64,000 nucleotides of DNA from Actinomadura sp. HBU206391 (GCF_014323665.1 NZ_JABVEB010000008.1:1-64000), one strand, 5' to 3'. Shown: positions 15,502-24,767, counted from the stretch's first letter. Translations and numbers: made by a program. Notes: generated by a model from the sequence alone, not told the origin.

Positions 15502-15801
15502 GTGAGATACGAGACGTTCTGGGTGGAAGGCCGCCCGGTCAATCTTCGTCGCACCGATCGTGACCAGGATGAACACTGGACCGACGATGCGGCCTGCCGT
15601 GGCGCCGACCCCGAGATCTTCTACCCGGTCGGTTTCGCCGGACCGGCTCTGGAGCAGGAGACCGTCGCCAAGGCGATCTGTGCCGGTTGCGTCGTGCGGT
15701 CGGACTGCCTGACGTGGGCCCTGCGTGCGGGGGAGCCCGATGGAGTGTGGGGCGGCACGACGCCCGAGGAGCGGAGGCTCCTGCGCAGAATGTCGGCCTG
15801 A
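15502..15801 (+). CDS. WhiB-like iron-sulfur transcription factor
   Basis: A 99-residue WhiB-family protein. The four cysteines that ligate the 4Fe-4S cluster are present at C32, C60, C63 and C69, and the family turn motif GVWGG follows at residues 81-85. A basic tail (EERRLLRRMSA) can bind DNA or the sigma factor. WhiB-like proteins bind region 4 of the primary sigma factor and respond to redox signals, nitric oxide or antibiotics; the subclass is not clear. The GTG start has a GAGGAGG site. The upstream palindrome predicts repression by a dimeric regulator. Confidence 0.92.
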   Translation: MRYETFWVEGRPVNLRRTDRDQDEHWTDDAACRGADPEIFYPVGFAGPALEQETVAKAICAGCVVRSDCLTWALRAGEPDGVWGGTTPEERRLLRRMSA

Positions 15802-15885
15802 TCGGCGATCCGGCGTCCGATGTTTCTTGACATTGGTGTTATAGGCTGACGCGGATACTGGTGGTCATAAGAGGCCGTTCCTCCG

Positions 15886-16527
15886 ATGCGGTCCGAACAT
15901 ACGGTGACGGTTATGAGCGACGACCTGGTCCCGCGGAGAGCCCTTAGCGAAGGGTTCACCACCCACGCGACGCGAGCGGTGTCCGCGCTCGGCGTCACCG
16001 TCCTCATGCTGACGGGCATGTGGGTGCTCGAGGTCGCCGACTACCTGGTCGACAACCGCCTCGACCAGTACGGCATCCGGTCACACGAGGTCGCTGATCT
16101 GCCCCAGATCTTCAGTGCGCCATTCCTGCACGTGGGTTTCGCCCATCTGATCGCCAACTCGGTTCCCTTTCTCGTGCTCGGGTTCTTCGCCGCGGTGCGC
16201 GGGCTGACCAAGTTCGTCCTGATGAATCTGCTGGTCATCGTGGTCGGTGGCGCGGGAGTCTGGCTGACCGGCCCCAGCGATACCGAGACCCTCGGCGCGA
16301 GCATCCTGGTGTTCGGCTACTTCGGCTACCTGCTGGGGCGTGGGATCTTCGAACGGCACTTGGCCGATGTCGCCATCGCCGTCGTCGTGGTCCTGCTGTA
16401 CGGAACGATGATCTTCGGCGTACTGCCGAGCAACCCCGGCATCTCATGGCAGGGTCACCTGTTCGGCCTGCTCGGCGGCGTGCTCGCCGCCTGGACCCTC
16501 CGCCGTCGGGCCGCGACGGCCGTCTGA
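15886..16527 (+). CDS. Rhomboid-family intramembrane serine protease
   Basis: A 213-residue membrane protein with about six hydrophobic segments. Rhomboid active-site features are present: H87 and N91 in APFLHVGFAHLIANSVPF, nucleophile S139 in TLGASILVFGYFGYLLGRG and base H191 in SWQGHLFGLLGGVLAAW. It should cleave single-span membrane proteins within the bilayer. The start is uncertain: an ATG at 15913 (MSDDLVPRR) has no ribosome site, and the ATG at 15886 has a distant AAGAGG. A TTGACA lies about 55 bp upstream without a well-placed -10. Confidence 0.85.
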   Translation: MRSEHTVTVMSDDLVPRRALSEGFTTHATRAVSALGVTVLMLTGMWVLEVADYLVDNRLDQYGIRSHEVADLPQIFSAPFLHVGFAHLIANSVPFLVLGFFAAVRGLTKFVLMNLLVIVVGGAGVWLTGPSDTETLGASILVFGYFGYLLGRGIFERHLADVAIAVVVVLLYGTMIFGVLPSNPGISWQGHLFGLLGGVLAAWTLRRRAATAV

Positions 16528-16535
16528 GGGATTCG

Positions 16536-17291
16536 TCAGACGGCGGACTGGCGGCGGAGGGTGAGGTCGGTCACGACGGCGTCCCGCGGGGTCTCGAGCG
16601 CGTTGACCACCACCCGTGCGACCGTGGCCGGTTCGATGTAGGAGCCCGGCTCGTACGCCGCGTTCTCCTGTGCCCGCACCTTGCGCTGCATGTCGGTGCC
16701 CGTGCGCCCGGGGTAGACGCTGATCACCCGCAGGTCGGGCTCCTCGGCCCGCAGTGAGTCGGCCAGCGCGCGCAGACCGTGTTTGCTCGCCGCGTACGCC
16801 GACCACCCGGGGTTGGCGTGCAGCCCCGAGCCGGAGTTGATGAAGACCACCTGCCCTCGGGCGGCGCGCAGCGCCGGCAGCAGCAGCCGGGTCAGTTCGG
16901 CCGGCGCGACCAGGTTGACCATGAGCTGCTCGGCCCACTCGTCGGCCTCCATCTCGGCGACCCGGCCGAGTTCGACGACGCCCGCGCTGTGCACGACGCC
17001 GTCGAGCCGATCGGGCAGACCGGCCTCGACCAGCGCCGCCTCGATGCGCGGCGGCTCGCTCAGGTCGAGCACGAGGGTCCGGATCCGTGGCGCGGGCGCC
17101 ACGGAGGCGGGGGCGGCCGGATCGAAGGTCTGTGTCTTGGCGGCGGCGCCGGAACCGAGGTCGGTGGCCGTCTTGGCGAGCCGGTCGGCCGAACGGCCGA
17201 CGAGGAGCAGATCGTGCCCGCGCGCGGCGAGCGACTCCGCGATCGAGGCGCCGATACCCCCCGTTGCGCCAGTGATCATGTACGTGCCCAC
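16536..17291 (-). CDS. Short-chain dehydrogenase/reductase
   Basis: A 251-residue classical SDR. The cofactor-binding TGATGGIG loop is at residues 7-14, and VVHSAGVVELG matches the NAG-type motif. The catalytic Ser-Tyr-Lys set reads INSGSGLHANPGWSAYAASKHG. The active site looks intact. The start is GTG with an AGAGGA site. It converges on the rhomboid gene with only eight bases between stops, and lies downstream of the beta-helix membrane protein gene with a 66-bp gap. The substrate is unknown. Confidence 0.88.
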   Translation of the reverse strand: MGTYMITGATGGIGASIAESLAARGHDLLLVGRSADRLAKTATDLGSGAAAKTQTFDPAAPASVAPAPRIRTLVLDLSEPPRIEAALVEAGLPDRLDGVVHSAGVVELGRVAEMEADEWAEQLMVNLVAPAELTRLLLPALRAARGQVVFINSGSGLHANPGWSAYAASKHGLRALADSLRAEEPDLRVISVYPGRTGTDMQRKVRAQENAAYEPGSYIEPATVARVVVNALETPRDAVVTDLTLRRQSAV

Positions 17292-17357
17292 GTCTTCATC
17301 CTCTCCAGCGAGACGAACAACTGCAAGATCACCACTTTGCCGTGGCCGGCGACGGGT

Positions 17358-18824
17358 TCAGTTGGGGCGCAGGACTCGGGTGGCGCCGGCGATCAGCGCG
17401 GTGGCGAGGATCCAGCCGGCGGCGATCAGGACGTAGGCGAGCCACTGCGTCCAACCGACCGGTTCCCAGGCGTCCCGCTGGCCGAAGGTCCCGATCGGAA
17501 TGAGCAGGTCCAGGGTGTAGATGAAGGTGTGCAGGTGCGGCCGCTCGTCCGGCGGCTTGATCGCACGCGGCCGCTCCGCGGAGAACACCGTGGTGCCGAC
17601 GGCCACCAGCAGCGACAGCCACATCGCCGCCAGCCATGGCCGGAAGCCGTAGCCCACCGTCCAGTCGAGCAGGTGGTTCCAGACCCGCCCGGTCAACGGC
17701 AGCGTCCGCCTGCGTGCCCGCAGTTTGGCCAGCTGGGTCTTGCGCGCGAGGTCGTCCAGGCCCGAGCCGCGAAACCAGGTCGCGAGCTGTTCGTACACCT
17801 GCGGGTGGAACTGCTCGTCGTGACGGATCCAGTCCAGGCGCTCCTTGGGCTCGCCGCCGTGCAGGGAGTCGTAGACCAGGCCGTCCAGCTGCAGTCGCTC
17901 CGGCCAGGTCGGCGGCCGGTCCCGGATCACCCCGATCCGGGAGTAGGACAGCGACACCCACCCCACCACGGGTTCCGCCGGGGCGAAGATGAGCTCGTCG
18001 ATCTGCGCATGGCTGGCGTGCAGTGCCCCGCGTCCGGGTGACCGCAGGATCGCCTGGTCGAACGACAGCGTGCCGTTCACCCGGACGCCGCGCAGCCGAG
18101 CGGTGCCCTCGCAGGTGAAGCCCTTGCTGAACTCGGCGGCGTCCTCGACGACCATGTTCTGCGCGTCCAGGGCCAGCCGGCCCTGGTTGCGCAGCGTCGT
18201 GCCCTCGAAGAACACCCCGCCGTTCATCCGGGCGCCCACGAGCCGGACCCCGCCGGTCAGCTCGGCGTCGCGGATGAACGCGCCGACCTCGACCACCATG
18301 CCACCGGTGAACATCGCCCACTTGTCGGGATCCGTCACTGTGACCTTGGTGCCGTTCATCCGCAGGCCCCCCATCAGGTGGGCCCGCGTCAGCCGTACCT
18401 CGCCCTCGATCACCGAGCCGGACAGGCTCAGATAGCCGTTGGCGCGCAGCCCCCCGCCGTCGAAACCGGGCAGCCGGCAGTGGGCGATGCGGAGCTGGCG
18501 CGCCTCGGCGTTGGAGAAGGTCGGCCGCTCGGCGAGATGGCACCGTTCCAGCCGCAGTTCACTGCCGACCGTGCCGCCGGAAACGTCGAGGCGCCCGGTG
18601 ATGTACGCGCCCCGCAACCGCACCGCCGGCACGAAGCCGGGCCGCTGCTCGCACCGGCCGAGCAGCAGCTGCGCGATCACCTCGGCGCGTACGGTGCGGT
18701 CCGGGGTCTCCTCATGCGGCAGGGCCTCGCCCAGCTGCACCTGTGTCCCGGTGGGATAGGCGTCCCACAGCCGCTGCTCGGGCTCGGTCAGATCCTCCGG
18801 CCGATCGTCGGCGCGGTCAGCCAC
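17358..18824 (-). CDS. Membrane protein with repetitive beta-helix domain, copy 1
   Basis: The 488-residue protein has an N-terminal helical module (PEDLTEPEQRLWDAYPTG). A long run of about 20-residue repeats follows with the pattern VRLRGAYITGRLDVSG and VRLVGARMNGGVFFEG, as in a right-handed beta-helix. A conserved segment (VYDSLHGGEPKERLDWIRHD) and a domain ending in two or three transmembrane segments (WLAAMWLSLLVAVGTTVFS and WLAYVLIAAGWILATALI) close it. The full architecture recurs at about 31.4-33.0 kb. Database names such as 'oxidoreductase' for this family have no visible basis. The GTG at 18824 has GGAGAGGA six bases upstream, so it is preferred to the ATG at 18848. Confidence 0.7.
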   Translation of the reverse strand: MADRADDRPEDLTEPEQRLWDAYPTGTQVQLGEALPHEETPDRTVRAEVIAQLLLGRCEQRPGFVPAVRLRGAYITGRLDVSGGTVGSELRLERCHLAERPTFSNAEARQLRIAHCRLPGFDGGGLRANGYLSLSGSVIEGEVRLTRAHLMGGLRMNGTKVTVTDPDKWAMFTGGMVVEVGAFIRDAELTGGVRLVGARMNGGVFFEGTTLRNQGRLALDAQNMVVEDAAEFSKGFTCEGTARLRGVRVNGTLSFDQAILRSPGRGALHASHAQIDELIFAPAEPVVGWVSLSYSRIGVIRDRPPTWPERLQLDGLVYDSLHGGEPKERLDWIRHDEQFHPQVYEQLATWFRGSGLDDLARKTQLAKLRARRRTLPLTGRVWNHLLDWTVGYGFRPWLAAMWLSLLVAVGTTVFSAERPRAIKPPDERPHLHTFIYTLDLLIPIGTFGQRDAWEPVGWTQWLAYVLIAAGWILATALIAGATRVLRPN

Positions 18825-18945
18825 AGACGTCCTCTCCGCTGAGGTCATTCAGGTCCACTCGGGTCGACTCATGCCCCGCCGGGTCGTGCCCCTGCCGTCC
18901 GGTTCGGGCGGCCCGGTCCGGGCCGCCCGGTGTAGGAGGATCCGC

Positions 18946-19731
18946 TCAGAAGAACCCGCGGCGCCGGCCGGCCTGCTGGAGGTAGCCGTCGAGTTGCTGC
19001 TCCCAGTTGGTCTGCTCCACGGTCGCGTAGTCGACGGTGAACCGGCCGAAGGAGTCATGGCCCTCGGTGAAGACACCGCCGCGCTTGTCCAGCTCGAGCA
19101 CGACCTCCATGGAGTGCGGGCCGGAGACGAAGGTGACCTCGATCTGCTTGATCCCGCCGGCGTACTGCGGCGGGGGGTAGAACTCGATCTCCTGGTAGAA
19201 GGGCAGTTCTTGGTGCACGCCCCAGATCCGGCCCTTCTCGCAGTCGGCGTTGCGGAACTGGAAGCCGAGGTTGGCGAAGGCGGCCAGGACCCGCTCCTGC
19301 GCGGGCAGCGGGTGGACGGCCACGGGGTCGAGGTCGGTCGCGTCGACCGCGCGGGCGACCTCGAGCTCGGTGGCCACACCGACCGTCGTGCCGTGGAGTT
19401 GCCGCCCGTACATGTGCGTAAGCGGGGCCTCCCACGGCACCGTCAGCGAGAACGGAATGCCGTGCCGCACCCCCGGGCCGAGCTGGAACGAGCCCGCGAC
19501 ACGGGCCTTGGCGTACTCGAGGTTCGTGTTGTACTCGTTGTCGCCCGACTCGACCTCGACCCGGCTCTTCAGCGCCAAGTTGACACCGATGATGTCGGTT
19601 GGATGATCGCCTCCGAGGATGGTCACATCCCCCGTGATCACACCGCCCGGGCGCACATTGGGATTGTGCAGAACCGTCTCGACCGACGGACCGCCGACCC
19701 CCATCGCGCTGAGCAGCTTCCTGAAGACCAT
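18946..19731 (-). CDS. Sporulation-control protein Spo0M family
   Basis: A 261-residue arrestin-like beta-sandwich protein of the Spo0M family. It opens MVFRKLLSAMGVGGPSVETVL and contains VRPGGVITGDVTILGG, the family's first strand pair, then PFSLTVPWEAPLTHMYGR. The end (YLQQAGRRRGFF) matches the glycine/arginine-rich tail of actinobacterial members. Spo0M affects sporulation and cytoskeletal functions in Bacillus; its role in actinomycetes is unclear. A GAGGAGG site precedes the ATG. It may be transcribed with the beta-helix gene 120 bp downstream. Confidence 0.88.
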   Translation of the reverse strand: MVFRKLLSAMGVGGPSVETVLHNPNVRPGGVITGDVTILGGDHPTDIIGVNLALKSRVEVESGDNEYNTNLEYAKARVAGSFQLGPGVRHGIPFSLTVPWEAPLTHMYGRQLHGTTVGVATELEVARAVDATDLDPVAVHPLPAQERVLAAFANLGFQFRNADCEKGRIWGVHQELPFYQEIEFYPPPQYAGGIKQIEVTFVSGPHSMEVVLELDKRGGVFTEGHDSFGRFTVDYATVEQTNWEQQLDGYLQQAGRRRGFF

Positions 19732-19893
19732 CTGTCACCCTCCTCGGGATCGCGGCGCAGATAGACGCCATCGTCCATTAGTCGCTGCATTGGAGCGATA
19801 AGTTCCTGGAGATCTTCCGGCATTCGACCAGATCGTGCCAGATGGCGCCGTCCGGACCTGGCCGAGATAGCCGATTTCACCCCGGGGTGGGGG

Positions 19894-19934
19894 TTGTCAC
19901 CGGTTACCGGCTGGTAGCATCATGAGGGTTACCG
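19894..19934 (+). promoter_or_regulatory. Candidate promoter and operator for the acyl-CoA dehydrogenase gene
   Basis: TTGTCA (19894-19899) and TAGCAT (19915-19920) are 15 bp apart. The spacer contains the palindrome CCGGT-T-ACCGG, and GGTTACCG is repeated at 19902-19909 and 19927-19934. A fatty-acid-responsive TetR-type repressor is plausible because such genes are commonly so controlled, but the repressor is not in this window. The transcript would have a leader of about 105 nt. Confidence 0.4.
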
Positions 19935-20031
19935 ACCAGTACGTAATCCCAGTAGGTAAACAGGGCGCAAACCGTTCGCCGGCGGACCCGGGTGGCGGGG
20001 TGTAGCCGGTGGGGGCGAAAGGGAGCAATCC

Positions 20032-21864
20032 ATGGGTCACTACAAGAGCAACCTCCGTGACCTCGAGTTCAACCTCTTCGAGGTGTTCGACCGCCAGAAG
20101 GTCCTCGGCACCGGCCCGTACGCGGACCTGGACGAGCAGACCGCGCGGAGCATCCTCGAAGAGGTCGACCGGCTGGCGACCGGCGTGGTCGCGGACTCGT
20201 TCGAGGAGGGTGACCGCAACCCACCGGTGTTCGACCCGGCGACCGGCCAGGTCACGATGCCCGAGGGCATCAAGAAGTCCTACAAGGCGTGGATGGACGC
20301 CGAGTGGTTCCGGCTGGACCTGCCCGAGGAGCTGGGCGGCACCAACGCGCCCCGCACGCTGGCCTGGGCGGTCGGCGAGCTGGTCCTCGGCGCCAACCCG
20401 GCGGTCTGGATGTTCAGCGGTGGTCCCAACTTCGCCGTCGTACTGCACACCATCGGCACCCCCGAGCAGAAGCGCTTCGCCGAGATCGCCATCGAGCGCC
20501 ACTACGGCGCGACGATGGTGCTGACCGAGCCGGACGCCGGCTCCGACGTCGGAGCCGGCCGGGCCAAGGCGGTCCAGCAGCCCGACGGCACCTGGCACAT
20601 CGAGGGCGTCAAGCGCTTCATCACGAGCGCCGAGCACGACATGTCGGAGAACATCTTCCACCTCGTGCTCGCCCGCCCGGAGGGCCATGGCCCGGGCACC
20701 AAGGGCCTGTCGATGTTCCTCGTTCCCAAGTACCACGTGGACCTGGAGACCGGCGCGCTCGGCGAGCGCAACGGCGTGTACGTCACGAACGTCGAGCACA
20801 AGATGGGCCTGAAGTCCTCGACCACGTGCGAGCTCACCTTCGGCGAGAAGCACCCCGCGGTCGGCACCCTGATCGGGGACGTGCACGAGGGCATCAAGCA
20901 GATGTTCCTGATCATCGAGAACGCCCGCATGATGGTGGGTACCAAGGCGATCTCCACGCTGTCGACGGGCTACCTCAACGCGCGCGACTACGCCAAGGAG
21001 CGGGTGCAGGGAGCCGACCTCACCCAGATCACCGACAAGACCGCGCCGCGTGTCACCATCACCCACCACCCGGACGTACGACGCAGCCTCATGACCCAGA
21101 AGTCCTACGCCGAGGGCATGCGGGCGCTGGTGCACCTGACCGCGACCTACCAGGACGCGGTGCAGATCGCCGGGCACGAGGGCCGCAGGGACGAACTGGC
21201 GGAGAAGCTCAACGACCTGCTGCTGCCGGTCGTGAAGGGCTTCGGCTCCGAGCGGGCGTACGCGCTGCTCGCCGAGTCGCTCCAGACGCTCGGCGGCTCG
21301 GGCTTCCTGCAGGACTACCCGATAGAGCAGTACATCCGGGACGCCAAGATCGACACCCTGTACGAGGGGACGACGGCGATCCAGGGCCAGGACCTGTTCT
21401 TCCGCAAGGTCCTACGGGACAACGGCGACGCGCTCAACCACCTCACCGCCGAGATCAGGGCGTTCGCCGACAGCGAGGCCGGCAATGGCCGCCTCAAGAA
21501 CGAGCGCGTACTGCTCGCCGAGGCGCTGCGGGATGTCGAGGGCATGCTCGGGTCGATGGCCGGATGGGCTCTCGGCTCGCTGGAGCAGCCGGCGGAGATC
21601 TACAAGGTGGGTCTCAACAGCACCCGCTTCCTACTCGCCCTGGGCGACCTGATCGTCGGCTGGCTGCTGTGCCGGCAGGCCGAGATCGCCCTGGCCAGGC
21701 TGGGCGACGTGGGCGTCTCCGCCGCGGACAAGGCGTTCTACAGCGGGAAGGTCGCGGCGGCTCAGTTCTTCTGCGTCAATGTGCTGCCGAGGCTGGCCGC
21801 CGAGCGCAAATCGACCGAGGCCACCACACTCGACCTGATGGAACTCCCCGAAGAGGCCTTCTAA
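20032..21864 (+). CDS. Acyl-CoA dehydrogenase, FadE5-like
   Basis: A 610-residue flavoenzyme of the large acyl-CoA dehydrogenase type that introduces the alpha,beta double bond in fatty acyl-CoA during beta-oxidation. The N-terminal helical domain is followed by the FAD-binding strand motif [19 protein letters not shown] and [12 protein letters not shown]. The C-terminal region has [21 protein letters not shown] and the catalytic-glutamate segment [20 protein letters not shown]. The extended C-terminus is typical of this subclass. The ATG has an AAGGGAG site. It is monocistronic, closed by a strong terminator. Confidence 0.93.
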   Translation: MGHYKSNLRDLEFNLFEVFDRQKVLGTGPYADLDEQTARSILEEVDRLATGVVADSFEEGDRNPPVFDPATGQVTMPEGIKKSYKAWMDAEWFRLDLPEELGGTNAPRTLAWAVGELVLGANPAVWMFSGGPNFAVVLHTIGTPEQKRFAEIAIERHYGATMVLTEPDAGSDVGAGRAKAVQQPDGTWHIEGVKRFITSAEHDMSENIFHLVLARPEGHGPGTKGLSMFLVPKYHVDLETGALGERNGVYVTNVEHKMGLKSSTTCELTFGEKHPAVGTLIGDVHEGIKQMFLIIENARMMVGTKAISTLSTGYLNARDYAKERVQGADLTQITDKTAPRVTITHHPDVRRSLMTQKSYAEGMRALVHLTATYQDAVQIAGHEGRRDELAEKLNDLLLPVVKGFGSERAYALLAESLQTLGGSGFLQDYPIEQYIRDAKIDTLYEGTTAIQGQDLFFRKVLRDNGDALNHLTAEIRAFADSEAGNGRLKNERVLLAEALRDVEGMLGSMAGWALGSLEQPAEIYKVGLNSTRFLLALGDLIVGWLLCRQAEIALARLGDVGVSAADKAFYSGKVAAAQFFCVNVLPRLAAERKSTEATTLDLMELPEEAF

Positions 21865-21898
21865 CCCAAGAGGCCTCCGAGGCGACCACAAGACGATC

Positions 21899-21931
21899 AA
21901 GGCCCGGCCGGCCACGAACCGGCCGGGCCTT
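21899..21931 (+). terminator. Strong intrinsic terminator after the acyl-CoA dehydrogenase gene
   Basis: AAGGCCCGGCCGG pairs perfectly over 13 bp with CCGGCCGGGCCTT around a 7-nt loop and is followed by a short T stretch. It begins 35 bp after the stop codon. Confidence 0.85.
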
Positions 21932-21953
21932 TCGCGTCTCCCCCTCCCCCCGT

Positions 21954-22025
21954 CGTGATCATGCACTTATTCGCTCCCGCGCGCCCTGAGGCGGGCGAGT
22001 CAACGAGACCAACTGCATGATCACG
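21954..22025. repeat. 72-bp palindromic intergenic element, copy 1
   Basis: The ends CGTGATCATGCA and TGCATGATCACG are perfect 12-bp inverted repeats. Inside each end the sequence resembles a longer half-unit, CGTGATCATGCA(C/G)TT followed by a TTCGC-like block. The interior differs from copy 2 while the length is identical. Confidence 0.8.
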
Positions 22026-22105
22026 GCGGTGGGATGGTGCGGGGGGCGATGAGGGAGGGCGGCGGAGGGCGGCGGCGGCCCTCCCGGGCGTGCGTGGGAA
22101 CCTCC

Positions 22106-22177
22106 CGTGATCATGCAGTTGTTCGCTGTCGCGGTGCCTTCGGGTGGGGGGTCGGCGCGATTAAGTGCATGATCACG
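22106..22177. repeat. 72-bp palindromic intergenic element, copy 2
   Basis: Same 12-bp inverted ends and exactly the same length as copy 1, 80 bp away in the same intergenic space. The left half-unit reads CGTGATCATGCAGTTGTTCG and the right half, in reverse complement, CGTGATCATGCACTTAATCG. No gene is found inside or between the copies. Confidence 0.8.
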
Positions 22178-22310
22178 GCGGGGTGGGCGGTCGCTGTTCG
22201 GTTGCCACGGTGCTGAGGCCGGTCCTGGTGGCGTCGAACGGATCGGGCCGCCGAGGGCGGCTGTCGGTCTTCTGGGAGTGGGGGTGGGGGCTGGCGGGGT
22301 CAGCAGCCGC

Positions 22311-22499
22311 TCAACAGCAGCTGGCCTTGGGGTCGGTGTCGCGGGCGTCGATGTGGCGGCGCCAGAACTCCCGCTCGCTCATCACCGGCTCACCGGGGTG
22401 GGTGCGCTGATGGTGCTCCACGTAGATCTCGTACGCTCGCTCGCCGGAGAACTCTCGGAAGAGCTGCCACGCCGTGCGCAGTTTTCCACGCGTGTCCAT
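22311..22499 (-). CDS. YbdD/YjiX-family (DUF466) small protein, CstA partner
   Basis: A 62-residue protein typical of the YbdD family that accompanies CstA/BtsT-type carbon-starvation transporters. Conserved blocks are visible: LFREFSGERAYEIYVEHHQR, then THPGEPVMSEREFWRRH and a terminal double cysteine (ASCC). It lies 39 bp downstream of cstA on the same strand, so it is surely co-transcribed. In Escherichia coli YbdD is needed with CstA for pyruvate uptake. It has no membrane span of its own. Confidence 0.9.
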   Translation of the reverse strand: MDTRGKLRTAWQLFREFSGERAYEIYVEHHQRTHPGEPVMSEREFWRRHIDARDTDPKASCC

Positions 22500-22538
22500 T
22501 TCGCCTCCGCTCCTCCTCCGTGGGGTCCTATCGGTGTG

Positions 22539-24728
22539 TCATTGGTCGGTGCCCGCACCCGCACCCGCGCCGACCTTTTCGGCTTCCCGGGCTCGCATGA
22601 TCTCGCGCTCCTCGGGCGTGGCGATGAGGCCCGACGGCGCCCAGATCTTCGATTCGAGGTGCGGCTGCTCGGTGGTGGTCAGTGCCCTGTCCCCGGACCT
22701 CAGCGCCTTGATCCAGACTCGGATCGAGTCCACCAGGATGATCACGACGAGGATGGCGAAGAACGCCGCCAGGATGCCGTCGACCGTGGTGTTGACGACC
22801 ACCTGTTGCATCTGGTCGGTGGTCTTGGCCGTGCCCAGGGAGGTCTTCCCCGCGTCGAGCGCGTCCTGGTAGAGGTTGCGCTGGGCGAAGAAGCCGACCT
22901 TGGTATCGGCGGAGAAGACCTTCTGCCACGACGCGGTGAGCGTGACCGTCGCGTCCCAGGCCAGCGGCACGAGGGTGACCCAGGCGTACTTCGCCCGGCC
23001 CGACTTGATCAGTAGCGTCGTGCACACGGCGAGCGCGATGGCGGCGAGCAGCTGGTTGGCGATGCCGAACAGCGGGAAGAGCTGGTTGATGCCGCCCAGC
23101 GGGTCGTTGACGCCGGCCCACAGGAAGTAGCCCCAGGCCCCGACGACCACGGCACTGGAGACGTACAGCCCGGGCTTCCAGCTGACGTCGCCGGCCTTCT
23201 TCCAGACGTTTCCGACGGTGTCCTGCAGCATGAAACGGCCGACCCGGGTGCCCGCGTCGACGGTGGTCAGGATGAACAGCGCCTCGAACATGATCGCGAA
23301 GTGGTACCAGAACGCGCGGAGCGAGTCGCCGCCGAAGATGTCGGAGAAGATCTGGCTGATCCCCACCGCCAGCGTCGGTGCGCCGCCGCTGCGGCCCACC
23401 AGCGTGGCCTCCTCGACCGACTTGGCAGCCGCGGCCAGCTGGTCCGGTGTGATCGAGAAGCCGATGCCCGCGACCGCCTGGGAGGCGGACTCGAGTGTCG
23501 GGCCGAGCGCCGGAGTCGGCATGTTCATCGCGTAGTAGAGACCGGGGTCGATGATGGACGCCGCGATCAGCGCCATGATGGCGACGAACGACTCGACGAG
23601 CATGGCGCCGTAGCCGATGACCCGGATCTGCGATTCCTTCTCGATCAGCTTCGGCGTGGTGCCGGAGGCGATCAGAGCGTGGAAGCCCGAGAGCGCGCCG
23701 CAGGCGATGGTGATGAACACGAAGGGGAACAGCGAGCCGGCGAAGACCGGGCCCTGGCCGTTGGTCGCGAAGTCGGTGACCGCCTCGTTCCGCATCACGG
23801 GCAGCGCGAGGATGATCGCCACCGCGAGCATGACCACCACGCCGACCTTCATGAAGGCGCTGAGGTAGTCACGTGGCGCGAGCAGCATCCAGACGGGCAG
23901 TACGGACGCGACGAAGCCGTACCCGATCAAGGCGAGCGTCAGCGTCTGCGGCGACCACGTGAAGGCGTCGGCGAGCCCCGACTCGGCCACCCAGCCGCCG
24001 CTCACGATGGCGAGCAGCAGCAGCACGACGCCGATCGCCGAGGTCTCCATTACGCGTCCCGGCCGCAGGTAGCGCATGTAGTAGCCCATGAACAGGGCGA
24101 TCGGGATGGTCATCGCGATGGAGAACGTGCCCCAGGGCGAGCCCTTCAACGCGTTGACGACCACCAGGGCCAGCACCGCCAGAAGGATGGTCATGATGGC
24201 GAGTACGGCGATCAGCGCGGCGATGCCGCCGACCGGGCCGATCTCGTCGCGCGCCATCTGCCCCAGGCTGCGCCCGCCGCGGCGCATGGAGAAGAACAGC
24301 GTCACCATGTCCTGCACGGCGCCCGCGAAGATGACGCCGAGGATGATCCAGATGGTGCCGGGCAGGTAGCCCATCTGCGCGGCGAGCACCGGGCCGACGA
24401 GCGGCCCGGCGCCGGCGATCGCGGCGAAGTGGTGGCCGAAGAGCACCCGACGGTCGGTCGGGTGGTAGTCGATGCCGTTGTTCACCCGCTCGGCCGGTGT
24501 CGCCCGGGTGTCGTCGGTCCGCAGCACCCGGCGGACGATGAACCGTGCGTAGAAGCGATAGGCGATCGCATAAGAGGCTAGTGCGGCGAAGACCAGCCAG
24601 ACGGCGGAGATCTCCTCACCGCGTGACAGCGCGATGATCCCCCAGGCGACCGCGCCTACGAGACTGACCGCGCCCCAGATGACGATTTGCTTGAGTGATG
24701 GTCTCCGTCTGCTCGCGACATCCGTCAC
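22539..24728 (-). CDS. cstA: CstA-family pyruvate/peptide transporter
   Basis: A 729-residue membrane protein with about 16-18 hydrophobic segments. It matches the carbon-starvation family: YRFYARFIVRRVLRTDDTRATPAERVNNG near the start, HFAAIAGAGPLVGPVLAAQMG and the FALSGFHALIASGT-like motif ACGALSGFHALIASGTTPKL. CstA proteins import pyruvate (and possibly peptides) under starvation. A short Gly/Ala-rich cytosolic tail ends the protein. The ATG follows a GGAGGTATCC site. The palindrome upstream may be an operator. Confidence 0.93.
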   Translation of the reverse strand: MTDVASRRRPSLKQIVIWGAVSLVGAVAWGIIALSRGEEISAVWLVFAALASYAIAYRFYARFIVRRVLRTDDTRATPAERVNNGIDYHPTDRRVLFGHHFAAIAGAGPLVGPVLAAQMGYLPGTIWIILGVIFAGAVQDMVTLFFSMRRGGRSLGQMARDEIGPVGGIAALIAVLAIMTILLAVLALVVVNALKGSPWGTFSIAMTIPIALFMGYYMRYLRPGRVMETSAIGVVLLLLAIVSGGWVAESGLADAFTWSPQTLTLALIGYGFVASVLPVWMLLAPRDYLSAFMKVGVVVMLAVAIILALPVMRNEAVTDFATNGQGPVFAGSLFPFVFITIACGALSGFHALIASGTTPKLIEKESQIRVIGYGAMLVESFVAIMALIAASIIDPGLYYAMNMPTPALGPTLESASQAVAGIGFSITPDQLAAAAKSVEEATLVGRSGGAPTLAVGISQIFSDIFGGDSLRAFWYHFAIMFEALFILTTVDAGTRVGRFMLQDTVGNVWKKAGDVSWKPGLYVSSAVVVGAWGYFLWAGVNDPLGGINQLFPLFGIANQLLAAIALAVCTTLLIKSGRAKYAWVTLVPLAWDATVTLTASWQKVFSADTKVGFFAQRNLYQDALDAGKTSLGTAKTTDQMQQVVVNTTVDGILAAFFAILVVIILVDSIRVWIKALRSGDRALTTTEQPHLESKIWAPSGLIATPEEREIMRAREAEKVGAGAGAGTDQ

Positions 24729-24754
24729 GGATACCTCCAGCCACCGTATGCGTC

Positions 24755-24767
24755 GTCACATGGTGAC
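24755..24767 (-). promoter_or_regulatory. GTCAC-ATG-GTGAC palindrome upstream of cstA
   Basis: A perfect 5+3+5 palindrome lies 27-39 bp before the cstA ATG; a further GTGAC copy follows at once on the plus strand. It resembles binding half-sites of CRP/FNR-type regulators (GTGA), and carbon-starvation control would fit, but spacing between the halves is shorter than the classical CRP site. It is a candidate only. Confidence 0.35.

Noticed and set aside
15827-15859. TTGACA promoter before the rhomboid gene
   Set aside because: The nearest -10-like hexamer (GATACT) is 21 bp away, too far for a normal promoter, so it was not listed as a feature.
16395-18041. Plus-strand long frames over the SDR and first beta-helix gene
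   Set aside because: Shadows of minus-strand genes with intact SDR catalytic residues and repeat pattern.
22311-22499. YbdD frame as a random small ORF
   Set aside because: Considered because of its 62-residue length, but the conserved motifs and position after cstA identify it, so it was kept as a gene.
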